Of a DNA stretch of 64,000 nt, positions 32,011 through 44,702 are shown piece by piece. The position numbers were made by a program, and so were the translations under genes. The DNA is from Marasmius tenuissimus (lineage: Eukaryota > Basidiomycota > Agaricomycetes > Agaricales > Marasmiaceae). A model generated the notes under the pieces. That model was given only the letters and a program-made list of their open reading frames with translations. It ran no database searches and was not told the origin of the DNA. How positions within the stretch are numbered: the first letter of the stretch is position 1; the number at the start of each line of letters is the position of its first letter. The DNA lies in NCBI GenBank assembly GCA_029532415.1, contig JAQOTA010000053.1, positions 434,001-498,000 on the forward strand, read 5' to 3'.

Positions 32011-33430
32011 CAGAAAGCCCTCGTATACGACACGTACCGAATACCCAAGCACCCTACAAGTTGTAACGCGAGTTCGTTGTTTGGAGGCGGAATGCCGACG
32101 ACGAGAAACGAAAACTATATCGACGGTGAATTGGTCGAAGAGGCGTTGATGTCAGTTCAGAACGCTTCCTGAACGGTGAAAATGGACGAAGGATCGAGTT
32201 GGGGATCGAGTTGTAATATGAGGAGAAGAGAATCGAATTCTATTGCACTATATAAGTCTATCAGTAAGTCTTAGTAGGGTTAGGGCCTGCCTGTCGGAGA
32301 TTAACATGACCTAATCATCTTACGCCCTGTAGTGGGTTTTCGAAAGGTACGAACAGCATCTTGGTAAGTCAATGTGTTCCGAAACGTATTCCGTTGATGC
32401 CCCGGTCAAAACTCGAGACCCTCTTTCCAAGCTCCTTTCTTAGATTGCAACTGGGTTCTTGAGCACGTCTCTCGAGAACGAGTACATCATCGGCAGTCCA
32501 AGCCAAGTCCAAGCCTGTTCTCGCACATATGCGGGAAAGCTGCATTTACTGCGATCGGGAATGTCACTCGGACCCCGAGCCTTGCCCAAAACGCTGAGGG
32601 ATTGGCCCAATTCATCCTCTCAAATAGGCCCAGCTTCTTGGGTCGAGTGTTCTATATTAAGCTGATCTCCGATTCAAGTGCTTCAAAACATACGAACATC
32701 ATCGGCAGGGTCATCCTCATGTTCTGTACTCTCTCCTGCTTCCCTTCCTTCCATCTCCGGTCGGCTCCCCGCACTTGCGCCCTCTTTCATTCACCCCGCG
32801 AATTCCCGAGCATAAATGACTCGCCGTGCGTATACGCACGCAGCCTACCATATCAAGATCGTTACCACGGATGTCACTACGCCCGCAGATTTCAAAACTA
32901 TGTCCCTTCGGCTTGGAGCCACTCAAGCAAGACTCTTGAAGGCTATCGTATGAATTTTCGTTAGGCTTGTACTTCGCTCTGGCTTCGGGCCGTGGGAGAC
33001 CTTGGGCCTCAGGACTTCATCGATCCGTTCTCACGACTTGTCTCGCTCTTTTCCACGCACCGGAGAATACTGAGCTTGAATAGGTACGGTGATCAAACCG
33101 GTATCTGACTTGAACAGCTTTCTTGGCAACGTGAGAAGCGGCCTGAGGAGCGCGATACACACCGGATCTTCTCGATGTCCCACTGATTGCCCATTAGGAT
33201 AAGCCGGGCTCATTCATTTCTATGATCGCAGCCTCGGACGAAACTACAGTCAGCAAAACACTGCGCAGTCACTGGGAGGGCACGTTGACCGAAGGAGCGT
33301 CTTAAAGCGCAGTAGGGTTGAAAACCATGGGGACGGTCCCCTGGATTTGCGACTGGTGCTACTCAGAGTGACCTCATTGCCGCCTCAACGCCTCAATATG
33401 AGGAGCATCGTCTTCGTAATCATACTCCAT
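32011..33430. other. gene-less stretch
   Basis: Contains TATATAAG near 32250 and the likely promoter region of the gene at 31135-32010, otherwise no supported gene. Confidence 0.35.
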
Positions 33431-33439
33431 ACTTGAGAT

Positions 33440-34640
33440 ACGATGAAGGCACCAGTTCATTGTTCCCTTTGATGAGTTTTTGGTTACCCACAAGAGTGGC
33501 GGGACGGTCTAAATTAGTTGGCATCAAGGCTTCGAATCACTGTTTCATGCCTGCCAATCACATATCACGGAGGTCAGCTCTCCGACTGGAATCCAGAATT
33601 GCCTCGTCCACCCAAGCGCAGGGTAGAGGGACCTCAGGCTTCGTGGGACCCTTTGAGATATTCATATCATGACCCCGTCGACCGCTCTCGTCCCTTCATC
33701 CAAACTAGCCAGTGATTGGATGTCCAAAAACAACTTACAAGGACGTCTTGTAAAGACTACAAGGAATCTATACGCTCATTGGTTGCAGAATCAAACTCCC
33801 AGTGAGCGTTCCCGCTGGCCACCCAGGGTCGATCTGTTCTGGGCCTATGATTCATGACTTGCGCGTAGCTTCTTGAGCCCCCAGACACCTGTGAGTCCAT
33901 GATAGAAGGCTTCAACTATGTTTGACTGATGTAGGTCTCCAGAATACCACCGCCATCTCATAGCATCGACCCTGTGGGAATCTAAGGCGGCGCGTGATAC
34001 AATGAGTAATCTACGTAGATCTCCGGAGTCACCGTGCGACATTTTCTACATTCTTAGCTCGACGACAGGCCGCTAACTCTGAGTCCCGTCGGGAAGGTCT
34101 GACGGACCTGTGTAAGCTTTGGTCCTCCGTCGACTTGACTGTTTCGGGAATTGGTAGGTTATACCAAATGAAAATGTTGGACAGTCGTGATTCTGAGCAT
34201 CCAAAGCCGAAAGTCAGCTGCCACCTTGTCGTCTTGCGAGACGGAGCTCTCATTCATCGAGTCCAATAGAGATGTGCGAGCTCGCAAACCATCGTCGTTA
34301 CTTCCCTAGGAGTCGCCTAGCTGCGGAAGTGAGACTCAGGGGGGACTCAATACTCACGGGCCACAAGACGAGCTGATGGGTAGATACTCCCACACGTTTG
34401 GAGAGTCGAAGCCACTGAACTGGAGTCCTTACTATTATACAAACCTTCACGTCCTCCCGTCCCGGTATATCAAGCAGGACCAAACTCTGAATCAACCGGT
34501 TTTCTGTAATAAAACTACTTGATTGGTTTGGGACGACGACTTCGTATGAACATTTGATCGGAATCGTGCTTGAAACCACCGAGATAGCTCTCCAGCTTCT
34601 TGGATCAGAGTTGCCCCAGCTCGAGAGACATCACCATTAC
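33440..34640. repeat. diverged direct repeat of ~1.2 kb, copy 1
   Basis: Shares ordered blocks with 34670-35890: GAGTGGCGGGACGGTCT, ATATCACGGAGG, GGGACCCTTTG(A/G)GATATTCATAT, ACGCTCATTGGTT, GAGTCCAATAGA, TAGATA(C/T)TC.CAC and CCCGTC(C/T)CG.TAT..AGCAGGAC. On the minus strand it holds relic frames (for example VVVPNQSSSFITENRLIQSLVLLDIPG and GDLHQSNIVEAFYHGLTG) that are broken from one another, so it may be a decayed gene. Family unknown. Confidence 0.65.
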
Positions 34641-34669
34641 TGATTATAATTCAGGACATCATAAAGGTA

Positions 34670-35890
34670 CAGTATGAGTTCACTATTTTCTAGAATTAGC
34701 ATCTACGAGTGGCGGGACGGTCTGACGATCTAAATCAAGTTCTACCATCAAGCCTCGAATCATCATCCCAAGCTGCCGATCCATCACAGTAATTCATACG
34801 AGACTCCAGATCCGCCGTCTAATATCACGGAGGCAGTATTCTCCCACCGATCTTCAGAGCTGTCTCGTCAACTTGAGTGAAGGATGGAAGGACACCAGAC
34901 CTCACTGGCATGGGACCCTTTGGGATATTCATATTGCGATCTCGACCGTTCAGAGCCCCCGCTTACCTACTACATATAACAGTCAACGAAAGCTATAGAT
35001 GCGATCTAGAATGTACCCCCTCATTCAATATAGGCAATCTAGAAGGCCTTAAGCAGACAAGGATGGCTTGTGAAAGCCACGAGGAAGCAAAACGCTCATT
35101 GGTTATAGGCTTCAATTATCAGAAGCGCCGACGCCAGACTGGAGAGTCGTAATTGTTTCAGACTGATATATTCATCAGCTTTTTGAACCGCGTAACGTTG
35201 TTTCCGACTTCAGGTCAACTGCCAAGAGTGTACGACCGTTCAATCGACTACGTGACATTCTCGATCTATGTGGAACTGGAGGATACCGCCATCATCCCAC
35301 CGCACAGATTCAATACTGGAAGGCGGCGCATAGGACTCTATGTTCACTCAAAAGTCTGGAGCCGGGCCGGTCGGAATTTCCTACTCGGTATCTGTCTTTT
35401 GTCGCGAGAGTCCTCACCGCGTACCTATGACGCAAGTCCTGTTCCGGTTTCTACTGCTTGGTCTCGGAAGGTCCCAACCCATCCGAGGGTAAACAATCGT
35501 TATCAAAGACGAACAAGCCACTGTGAGCCCAAGCAGCATCCCGTCGACATCCGACATCTCTAATGAATTATGATATCACTGTTTACTTTCGCCCAAAGGC
35601 TTCGAGAGCCCCCCGAACATTGCTTTTGGCTCCCGACACTCTCATTAATCACCTCGCAACCTCCACGAGGCTCCTATCTTCCTCCCTGTGTGAGTCCAAT
35701 AGACGATGTCGTGGGTAATCAAAATGGCTAGCGGCGGGAGATGACCCCAAGAAAAAAATCACGAGCCCCCCAGTGGAGAGTAGATATTCTCACCCATTCA
35801 GGCCGGGCACACAACTATCGGGTCCTTTCTACGACCTTTGAGATTCTCCCGTCTCGATATTTTGAGCAGGACTCTGACTCGTTTGATTAT
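34670..35890. repeat. diverged direct repeat of ~1.2 kb, copy 2
   Basis: Counterpart of 33440-34640 with many indels and substitutions. No long frame is kept on the minus strand, and NIPKGPM..GVLPSFTQVDE answers to NISKGPT..VPLPCAWVDE in copy 1, consistent with two decaying copies of one coding sequence. Confidence 0.65.
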
Positions 35891-37869
35891 CTGGGACTAA
35901 TACAAACAGCTTAGACAGAAACTTAGAATGACTGTCCGTCGGGACTCCGTTTCCTCCACGAGTCGTCGCGGGTTTCCTCAGGACCCTACAGCATCTTACC
36001 ACTGTCGAACTAGTCCCTCGAGCTCCCGCACATTCGATGTGCCAGAATGTAAATCTTTACAATGTATCTAATCTTGCGCCCACCTTTCTAGTAGTGACAT
36101 CTGTGTTATCGTCTTCTGTCTATCTTGACACCTATGGCGCATAAGGATTAGGCTGGGTTAGTGGCGGCTGTTGGACGGCCAGCCAGGAGTAGGATGAGTA
36201 CAGTGATGAATGCATCTGTTCAGTTGTTCAGGGGTCAACAGCTGAATCCCCAACTCAATAAAGCATCCGGTGTCCATAGCTTTACTGGGATCTTCAGTCG
36301 AGAACTCGACGATCGAGGGTTTTTAGCCATGCAGTGTAGCTCAACGCTTTTGGTTGCCAGCTTGCGCGGTCTATACTACTCGGGAGAAAGCCAAATGGCG
36401 AAATTCGACGGCCCGGATTGGCTCATTATGTACACAGTTTTTTCCTTTGCTGACGCTTCTGGACCCACTTGACAATGAATGCTTCGCACTCGGGTCCGGC
36501 GGGAGGCGGGAGTCATGACAGCACTAAGTACTGGTGTGCCCTGGGTGTGCCCAATCGGTGATACTGTAGCTGTCGGCCAACGGAGGAGAATGGACGCTTC
36601 CTTTTGTATCACTGCATGCATAACTCATAATTAGGCCCAGGTCCGTTCCCCGCCGCACGAATAATTTGGCGGAATGACGCTCACTGTCTGTGAACCTAGT
36701 CTCCACTGCCTCATTCCGCGATAGCTGTGGATAGTTTCCACATTCACATTGCTCTCCACGTCGAAACACGTGTATCAGCAGACTCGGCCTGATTCGGCAC
36801 CGCATTCTACTCGGTGCTGGGTCTTTCTGGGTCCGAGCTTGGCTGATGGAAGCTGATGGACTAAGAAATATCATCATGGACCCACGCGCACGGAGCGACA
36901 CACAATGACCGCTCGCAGCAGGTCATACCTGGTCCTATACTGCAACTGGCATAGTAAAGGAGCGGTAGTCTATACTGTGATCATGAACTGAATGCTTTTG
37001 GAATCGATGTGAGTGTCCACGATCTATCTTTACTGTCCCTCGGAATGTCATGTATCCCCAATGGATTTGGGACGGACCTTGGTGACCCATTCGAAGCGCA
37101 GCCTGCAGGGTACAGGGCACCTACTTCCAACTTGGCATGAAAGCCATTCAACACCGTGCTAAAAATGGCCTGATAACCTCGTGCACACACTACAAGACAA
37201 TACACTGCAGGATGCGCCCATTTTTCCTCAACGGTACTTCAACAGCTTCAGCGAGGATTCACGGCCTTGTAGAATCACAGATCGCCAACATGACAGTGAC
37301 TGCTGTTAAAGGTGGGGCGGGATCCCATCATCATTTTCGGTGTGAGTTCTGAACCTCGTCTCAATCCTTCAGATGATTATGCAGTGTATACTTATCTATA
37401 TTGGGACAATCTTCCAACCTGATATTCCTGGGATGTCGATGCTGTTGTGATTTGGACGGCAGGCGAAAAAAACAACTCTCTCTAGTACTGGTCAGTAACG
37501 GGCTCGCTGAGACGGAAATTTTTCAGAGACACTGCACGGCGAGGGATCACCATTCCCATCTCTTCCGGGTCTTCCTTTGAGTGGAACTCGAAGGTATTAG
37601 ACATCGCTTCGAAGAGACCATCAACGTCTGAATCACAGCGATGCATATTGAGTTCCAATACATATTATCCATATCAAATCCGGGGATCCTTCTCCTTTTA
37701 GAGTGGTGGGGCTATGCTAAGAAAAAATTTCCATACCGAGGCACGTCATTGACGCGTACTCTATTTAAGTGAGTATAGACCCATTTCCCTCACCACAAAT
37801 CCCTCTCCGCTCCAATAACTCAGGCTTTCGTCCAGAAGCTCGCTACGAACAACCTCATCCTCCAAGTGC
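35891..37869. other. gene-less stretch
   Basis: No supported gene. A TATTTAAG at 37762-37769 is 108 bp before the next ATG. Confidence 0.35.
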
Positions 37870-38547
37870 ATGCCAGGAACACCTCTCAAACGCGTCAGGT
37901 TTGCCAGAGAGAAGATTGAATACCCAATCCCACCCAATTCGTCGCGGTCGCGCGCTTCATCATCCCTTCCATCCTCAGATGGCCCCAGAACACCACCATC
38001 CTACCACGGAGCTTTGCCCAGCTTCGCTCCTCACTCTTATCACCAACCCCCGAAGCCCGCCGTGCAACCAGTTCGTGCCCATAACCTGATCGGGTACTCG
38101 CACCAACCGGCCTTGAACTTCGATGTTACTCTCCCGATATCGACCCTAACGTCTCGGTACCAATCTCTATCATCCTTGCTCCTCGCTGAGCCCGCTGTGA
38201 CGCCAGCCCTTTCATCGCTGGTCCTCACGACTCATCACCTTCCCTGGTCCATTACGATCTTCCCTTCCAACGGCTACTATGTCACAGTCCGGGACATGCT
38301 TGACGCGATCTACCACGCGCTGCGGAAGAACGTCTCTCAGCATGAGTACCAGTCCTGCCGCGACAAGCTTCGTGTCAATGAAGCTTACCAACGCCGCTAC
38401 AGCCGCATCCGGGACTATCACGCCTCTCGCCAGGAGAAGGCGAGTGGAGTGAAGAGAGTTGACTTCCTTTGCGGAAAGACTCGGTTCATGGGCATCTCAC
38501 CAACTTCTCGACGCGACGTGTGGGAGCTCCGGTTGGACTACCACTAA
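37870..38547 (+). CDS. DUF6699-type protein, closest to the family's usual form
   Basis: Intronless, 225 residues from an ATG. It starts MPGTPLKRVRFARE. The core has LNFDVTLPISTLTSRY, TPALSSLVLTTHH, LPWSITIFPSNGYY, VTVRDMLDAIYHALRKNV, an Arg/Tyr-rich helical insert (about 165-200), then KRVDFLCGKTRFMGI and RRDVWELRLDYH. The W-to-F change in LNFDV and the lack of an IPLPSQ motif set it apart from the tandem trio, while the KRVDFLCG..RFMGISPT end is what I know from typical DUF6699 proteins. It may be the ancestral-type member of the cluster. Confidence 0.85.
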   Translation: MPGTPLKRVRFAREKIEYPIPPNSSRSRASSSLPSSDGPRTPPSYHGALPSFAPHSYHQPPKPAVQPVRAHNLIGYSHQPALNFDVTLPISTLTSRYQSLSSLLLAEPAVTPALSSLVLTTHHLPWSITIFPSNGYYVTVRDMLDAIYHALRKNVSQHEYQSCRDKLRVNEAYQRRYSRIRDYHASRQEKASGVKRVDFLCGKTRFMGISPTSRRDVWELRLDYH

Positions 38548-41500
38548 ATCACAAAGCCAAACATCTTTCTTGTGTTTTCGATACCTTCTGACGCGGCAAC
38601 GACTTGCTCCGTTTTCGGCCTTTCCCTATACCCCTTACTTTACATTGTATTAAACGTTTTCTCAGGCTGTAGCTATACCCATTCCGCAGTGTATCATACT
38701 ATGTTTATTCCTTACTATCCTATGAATTATGATTATGCAGACTCAAGTGCCTAGCGGGAAGGAAAGTCAAGATCGACAAGCGTAGACAAGATCAAGCTTG
38801 TCCCGCTCACTCGTACCATACCTGCCAAATGTGATTGGCCTTGAAGCAGAATTCTTGGGCCACAGTTTCCAAAGGCAGCTAGCCCCGGGAAAGAGCGAAC
38901 GAACCTACTTCCTCGTTGGAGCTGTGTTGGAGTCCCCAAGACTTTGTGTGTAGCGCTTGGATTCGTGGCGCCGGTCAGGGGGAACAACGAAATGAAATCC
39001 TACGTACATACCTAGTCTAAATTACGGGGATGAGATCCATCTCCGAGTCGGCAAGGCTCGTAAGTGCTCGCCACCTCCACACATCGAAGAATTGAAGAGA
39101 GAGGTTCTCCGTGAGTCTAGGTATCGGAATCTTTCCCGTAGGAGCGTCAGAAGGCACAGAAGCAGATAAATGGAGTAAACATAATGCTTATTCTACGTTT
39201 TGCTCGGAATGACAACCGCAGCAGAAGCGTCATCCTTACCGAGGTCCCGGAGTGGAGGAATGGTATGCCAGCTTCCAGGGGAGTGACGGAGGGGCTCGGA
39301 ACTTGTACTTGGCTTCGGGCTGCGTAAATTGCGGGAAAGTAACTGAGAGCAGGCTACGAAGATTGAGCGCCCGGTCCGAACCCCGAGATGTCATTAGGCG
39401 TCATCACGCCCAGGCCGCAGGCGTCTATGAGCGTTTCAGGCGCCAGCGCCTGTCGGGAAGGGCGGGGGCTCTGCATCTGGGCGCGGCCAATGATATACGT
39501 TGCAAAGAATTTGTCCAGACACGGGTGACCTTGAGAGCGGCTGAGGAAGAGAAGCATATCTAGAGATAGCATACGAAGCATCTCCGCCTCATCTGTCGCC
39601 TCACTTGACGCAATGGCGGGAGAGGCAACGCTCCACAAACCTCCTGTGGCATACACTGGAGTTGAAATCATTCCACGGCATTGTTCGGCTCCCGACGGAG
39701 GGCAAGAAGAAGAAGAGCTGGACAGGACCAGGATCTGAGAATCCGGTGGTGGGCCCAAAAGGGGTCTGGTTAATTGCGGGAACGGAGGCCGCTTTCGCAC
39801 CACTGTCAGGAAAATGCACGGAAGGGCCGAAGAGTCATGCGTGTGGCCCGCTATGAACGACAGACCACCACAAACGCTCACATGCACGTCACCCGCTCGC
39901 AAAAAAAGGAAATACTGCTGTTGAACGCTGAATAGTGGCGTCGCAGTGCCATCTCGCATTGGATTTCATTTGGAGCCCATAGGTGTTGAGTATTGAACGT
40001 ATCTATAGCGAATGAGGAGGCCAGGATTCTATGCTCCAAGGTATCTAGGCAAAGACACTAAAGATATCAGTTGGACTCGCCATGGTACTCTGGCGGTGCA
40101 CATGTTTACCAATCTATATTGAACGTACTGTGTGTGATATTTCCACAGCCTCGGAACCGCACCGTCAAGTCAATTGTAGCAGGTGCCCGTCGCGAAAACA
40201 GGATTTGTTCTACTCTCTCGAAAATAACGTTTGATATTGTCCTTGTTCGAAGACAGATAATTTATCACCGGGGCCAAAGACTGCCGATGGTGCGCAGTCG
40301 TATAGATTCCACAGTCCCAAAGTTGGAACCTGCCATAGCGACGGAACCGCAATAGCCTATGTGCGACCAGTCAGTGACCTCTGAAATGAGAGGTCCAGAA
40401 GTTACCTCGTGAGTACACCGCAGCAATGATCAGCTCTATATTTTCGCTCGGCTTAGGAGCGTGTTGTTAATCTACATTCGATGTCAGGCCTGCGAATTGA
40501 GGTCAAAACTCGTACTGAATTCCGAGGAGGGCAGAGCTGACCGACCAACTGAAAGCAGTTGCTGCGGAACAAGAGATTGAATTCAGACATTTGCTACGGT
40601 TCCGAAGCATGTGATTATGGCTGCAAATGAGTCAATGCGTATCGTCTTGACGTTGTTTGATGGTTGTTTGATGGTAAGTGTCCTTCATGAAGAACGAAAA
40701 ACTTTTCATCTCATCGGCCGAAGTGAATTGAGTTCTCAGCTTTTGTCAATAGGAACGTTCGTAGTATTCTCCGCCGAGCTTCCATCATGTATTGAACAGT
40801 GGTAGTGGGGTGCCTTTAGCTCCCGATTGTGGGTGATGTGGCCGCAGAAGGCGATTGAAAGACGGAGATGCTGACCTTTGTGAAGCAGATTCAACGGCAT
40901 ATTGTCGGGAAATATCGAAGTCGGAAAGTGACCTTGGATTCTCCATCAAGGGGTAGCAGGCAACAGCTTTGAGCTACCGATAAGTGTACATCTTCTAATC
41001 TCGACGTTTTCGCTAGATTTACGAGGGGACGGTGTTTATCAGCGGGATTCAATTCTCTTCGAGATACACCACATACACATACCGACAATATCACAAAATC
41101 ACATGGACCTCTACACCTTCTCTGTTTCCAGGGTACTCGTACAGCAATCGAGAAGCCTTGGAAGGAAGCTGACAAACCTTGTTTCTCAACGACATATCCA
41201 ATTGACACTCCAACCATGAACACCGTTCCCCCTCCAGGACCAATCGCCTCCTCTGCTCCTTCACATGCACCGTCGGCACGGAGTACTCTCTAACTGGTTT
41301 CGTTCATGCCGTTTCATAAGACCATGAAAGGTGGTGGCCAACAGCGGAGAGAGGATTGTCCGACTAGAATTCAGGCATTGCGGAACGGCGGGCGAAAGAG
41401 TTCTGACTTGGAGTTCTGTGTCTACCCTTACCATAGTCTTTGTCCTTGTGACTGAGGGACTCGGGTGCAGACTATCGCCATTGACGTCGTTTTCTACTGT

Positions 41501-43701
41501 CTGTACGGAAATTAAGTTCGAGAACCACTGTGAGTGGAGTTTATCTTCGCTCACCGACCCATGATTATGGCATTGGCGCCTCCCAAAACTCATAAGACCT
41601 TCTCTATTCCTAGCACGATGTGATGTCAGCTGGGGAGACTCCCTCCAAACCAGCCTTATCGTTGCGCCTCGCCATTTTGGTTGGGTCAACAGCAAGTAAT
41701 GCCTAATGCGGTGCGGGGTAGTCGAAAGGAGGAGGGTGGGAGCGAAGCCGAATGACGAGGATGAGGAAAGACGATTCGTCATTTCGTACGTAGAATCACC
41801 TCTACCCTACTACCTCGCTACAATGCTTTGTAGAAGGGCTTGGGGCCCTCTTTGGAACGGTAGGGCGAGTGCTCGGTACAACCGAAAGGAAGGAGGTACG
41901 AGACGTATGGCACAAGGGATTTGGGCCAAGTCGTTCGCAGATTCAGGGCGTCGTCATTGCGGTCGCGAACGGGGTGCCGTATTGGGAGAGGTACCACGGA
42001 AGAAGCGAACAGGCAGCCTAACCTCCACCAAAGGTGGGAAAGGCAGGACCTGCAAGGCACAGACCTTCTACTGTGGATTCGTGAGAGGAGGATGTTCGAG
42101 GGTGTATGCTCATTGCTGCCTAAAACGTTCCACAACCAACGTTCGTGAGGGATCTGCATGATAACCCAAAACTTCACCTTCAACCAACGATGAAGAGGGC
42201 TGAGCTTGGCTCACCGACACCACTTTCTCAGACACCGCCAACATCATCAAAAGATCAATCAAGACCAGTGCCATATTCTGACTGTAGCACGGCAAAGACA
42301 AACGAGGGCTACCGCGACAAGCACGAGTAATCAAGACAAGTGGAGTCGAAGTGAGTCTAGTGGGAAGCGACTGGCGCGTCAAGGTCACACCAATGTAGAA
42401 GACTGTTAGACCGAAGTTCTCGTCAGCGCACTAACTCGGAACAAAGAAGAAACGCAAGTACCTCGCCGTCCACGATCGCCAGGACTCGTACCAATTCAGC
42501 TCCCGCACAAAGATCTCCGGTTCGATTCATCCAATGTCTGGGTAGATTCTCAAGTGTAGCAATCACCACCACCTTCATCCCGTTATGGATCGACCATGAC
42601 CTTGTGGCAGAAGTGATAGAGATCTGGCGATGTACATGTTGATAGTCTTGCTGAGGGTCGAGCTTGGGATGGAATGTTCAGCTTTACATCGGCTAGAGAG
42701 GTCCTTTCTGGCGTCCTTCAAAACGGTCAATGAATGCCTTGCTGAAGTCGAGTAAATGTACTCGCTGAGTGGGTCAACTCATCTATACTGGCTACCAGAA
42801 TTGCTAAAGGCAGTTGTATGCGGTCGGATCCCCCCTTTAGATGAGCTTGAATATCTTCATTGTCATCGTCGCGTCCCCGAATTGGGGCCTTTCTTGAAGG
42901 CTTCAAGGCTCTTCAGCAGCGATCAGCGCCCTGGTTAACGACTGTTTGGGAGTTAGTACCCGATAATGGAGGGAAAGAGGGTTGGCGTACGAAATTCATA
43001 ACACTATCACCGTCCTTTTACACCAGAAGTGTGTTTCTCCAACTCTTCACCTTCATAACAGCCTGACTGGAATGAACGTACTGTCAAGTCGAGCCATGAG
43101 CTCGACGCGCGAGGTTCACACATGATGGGCTTTGTGTGAGTTTTCAACGTTTCGTGACTATGATTGGAGAATGAACATCATGTCGAGATGGTCATCTGGT
43201 AGGCTTTGCTAGTAGAAGTCACAGTGACAGTGCGAACTAGGTGCGAATTCCAAGGGTGTATTTGCGGCCCGCGGGTAGGGTTAGGTCTAATCGTGAGAAG
43301 GAGGCCTTGTTCTACTTTCGGCAACTGTGCCGATTTGGTACCCGCGACCACCAGAAGCACAGTTTGAGCAGCGAGCACAGTACTGCATCGGGTTTCCCAG
43401 CCCTCCCTCTTTTTTTCTTCCCCAATCAAGTTACCTGGTCACTATTCAGGTCAAGACAGCATTGAACCCGTGGCTGGTTCTGGGAATGGGCGTCATGTTC
43501 AGGTGTGTTCGCTGCCTTTTTGCTACATGGACGTTGAGCTGACCACCGGCCGTTAGGATTTCCTTTCATCTGAACGTTATATTGATACAAGGCTAAAAAG
43601 ATACCGATCTGTAACAAAATTAAAACCGCGGTGCGTGCCAATCGAAGTCTCTAGTCTACAGAATACTGACCAATCACTCAATGCGTAGAAATACCGGATT
43701 G
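38548..43701. other. 5-kb stretch without a supportable gene
   Basis: The longest frames (minus 39354-39959; minus 41261-41782; plus 41706-42161) overlap open frames on the other strand or in other phases, show no family motif and no convincing introns. I see no tRNA, TIR element or retroelement domain. The stretch may contain genes whose exons I cannot recognise. Confidence 0.35.
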
Positions 43702-44268
43702 TCAGATCACCAACTCCCAAACGTCTCCATCGACCTGGTCAGCCTTAAGGCCTAGAAAAACCCTCTTGTCCTCCAAGAGGTCTGCCCTAATCCCACGTCC
43801 TTGTCGATCAGCTCGAAGCATCATATACCTCGAAATCGCGACAAAGACATCCATGACCGCCACCTTTCTCTCTCCACTACTCGTTCTGGGTTCATTGGCG
43901 TACACCATTATTGGCCAAAGTAGCTGAGGATGCACCACTGCCATCGATGGAAGCCCTGGAACTGTCGCTGCGTCCTTCAGGGCTTCCAAACAAAATCGAC
44001 TGTTTGGCGCACTTTCGAATGGCTCCTTTAGATCCCAACAAAGCCCATAGCTCTCCGGCGACGCCAAAAGTGGATGTATCTTGACTGGTATTGCGGTATG
44101 GTGCTGGGAAGGAAGAGGGATACATGTGCGGCGTGTTAATGGTGGAGGTTGATCGGGGATGCTGCGATCATGAATCTCCAGCCGGAGCTGGAGATGAGAT
44201 GATGAGGGGGATCGTTCGCTTCTCGCTGAAGCTGACTGATGTTCTCTGTTTATACTGGACTGAGACAT
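43702..44268 (-). CDS. DUF6699-type protein
   Basis: Intronless, 188 residues from the ATG at 44268. A short Ser-rich N-terminus leads to CIPLPSQ, VKIHPLLASPESYGLCWDLKEPFES, DAATVPGLPSMAVVHPQ, LLWPIMVYANE, VAVMDVFVAISRYMML, IRADLLEDKRVFLGL and VDGDVWELVI. The LPWPITVH motif is altered to LLWPIMVY, yet the frame is unbroken, so the gene is probably functional or only recently relaxed. A degraded relative lies immediately upstream at 44505-44702. Confidence 0.8.
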   Translation of the reverse strand: MSQSSINREHQSASARSERSPSSSHLQLRLEIHDRSIPDQPPPLTRRTCIPLPSQHHTAIPVKIHPLLASPESYGLCWDLKEPFESAPNSRFCLEALKDAATVPGLPSMAVVHPQLLWPIMVYANEPRTSSGERKVAVMDVFVAISRYMMLRADRQGRGIRADLLEDKRVFLGLKADQVDGDVWELVI

Positions 44269-44504
44269 CGCCAAAAATAATATTTGGACAGGAAAGGCAC
44301 GGGAGTACTAATGAAAACCAGTCAGAGAAATGCGGCGGAGTTCACTCTCGACCACGGTCAGAAAGCTCCTTGAAGGGGATTAGTATCGCACCAGTGAGCG
44401 AAGTTTTGTGTCCTCACCTATGTTCTTTATTATCTGACTTGTAGATTCTGCCTTTGACAGGTAGACACTCGATGTGGTAGTAATGGCTTGGTGGTAAGAG
44501 AGGA

Positions 44505-44702
44505 TCACACATGCGACGAAAATCGAAGGTTTATGTGTCTCAATAACCACACAAACCCATCATTCGTTAAATCGAAAGCGGGATGTATCTTGGTCGCCAA
44601 TACAGTCGGTTTGTCAGGTATCTGTATTGTTGCTGATCCCCGTTGACACGCCGTCGGGATTCGGAAATCTACTAAAACGGTCTTCGAAGCTTGTTCAAGC
44701 AA
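44505..44702 (-). pseudogene. DUF6699 fragment
   Basis: An open stretch contains IQIPDKPTVLATKIHPAFDL followed by TNDGFVWLL, aligning with the IPLPSQ..VKIHPLL..GLCWDL part of the family. The LPSMxVVHP, LPWPITVH and GGDVW parts are absent downstream. A truncated relic. Confidence 0.6.

Noticed and set aside
39354..39959. Minus-strand frame of 201 codons
   Set aside because: It overlaps open frames on the plus strand, is low-complexity, has no splice sites or domain, and matches nothing I recognise.
41706..42161. Plus-strand frame of 151 codons, Arg-rich with Cys residues near the end
   Set aside because: Two other phases are open over much of it, Cys spacing fits no zinc finger I know, and there is no promoter or splice support.
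42510..42530. GGTTCGATTC resembling a tRNA T-loop
   Set aside because: No acceptor stem, D arm or anticodon arm can be formed around it.
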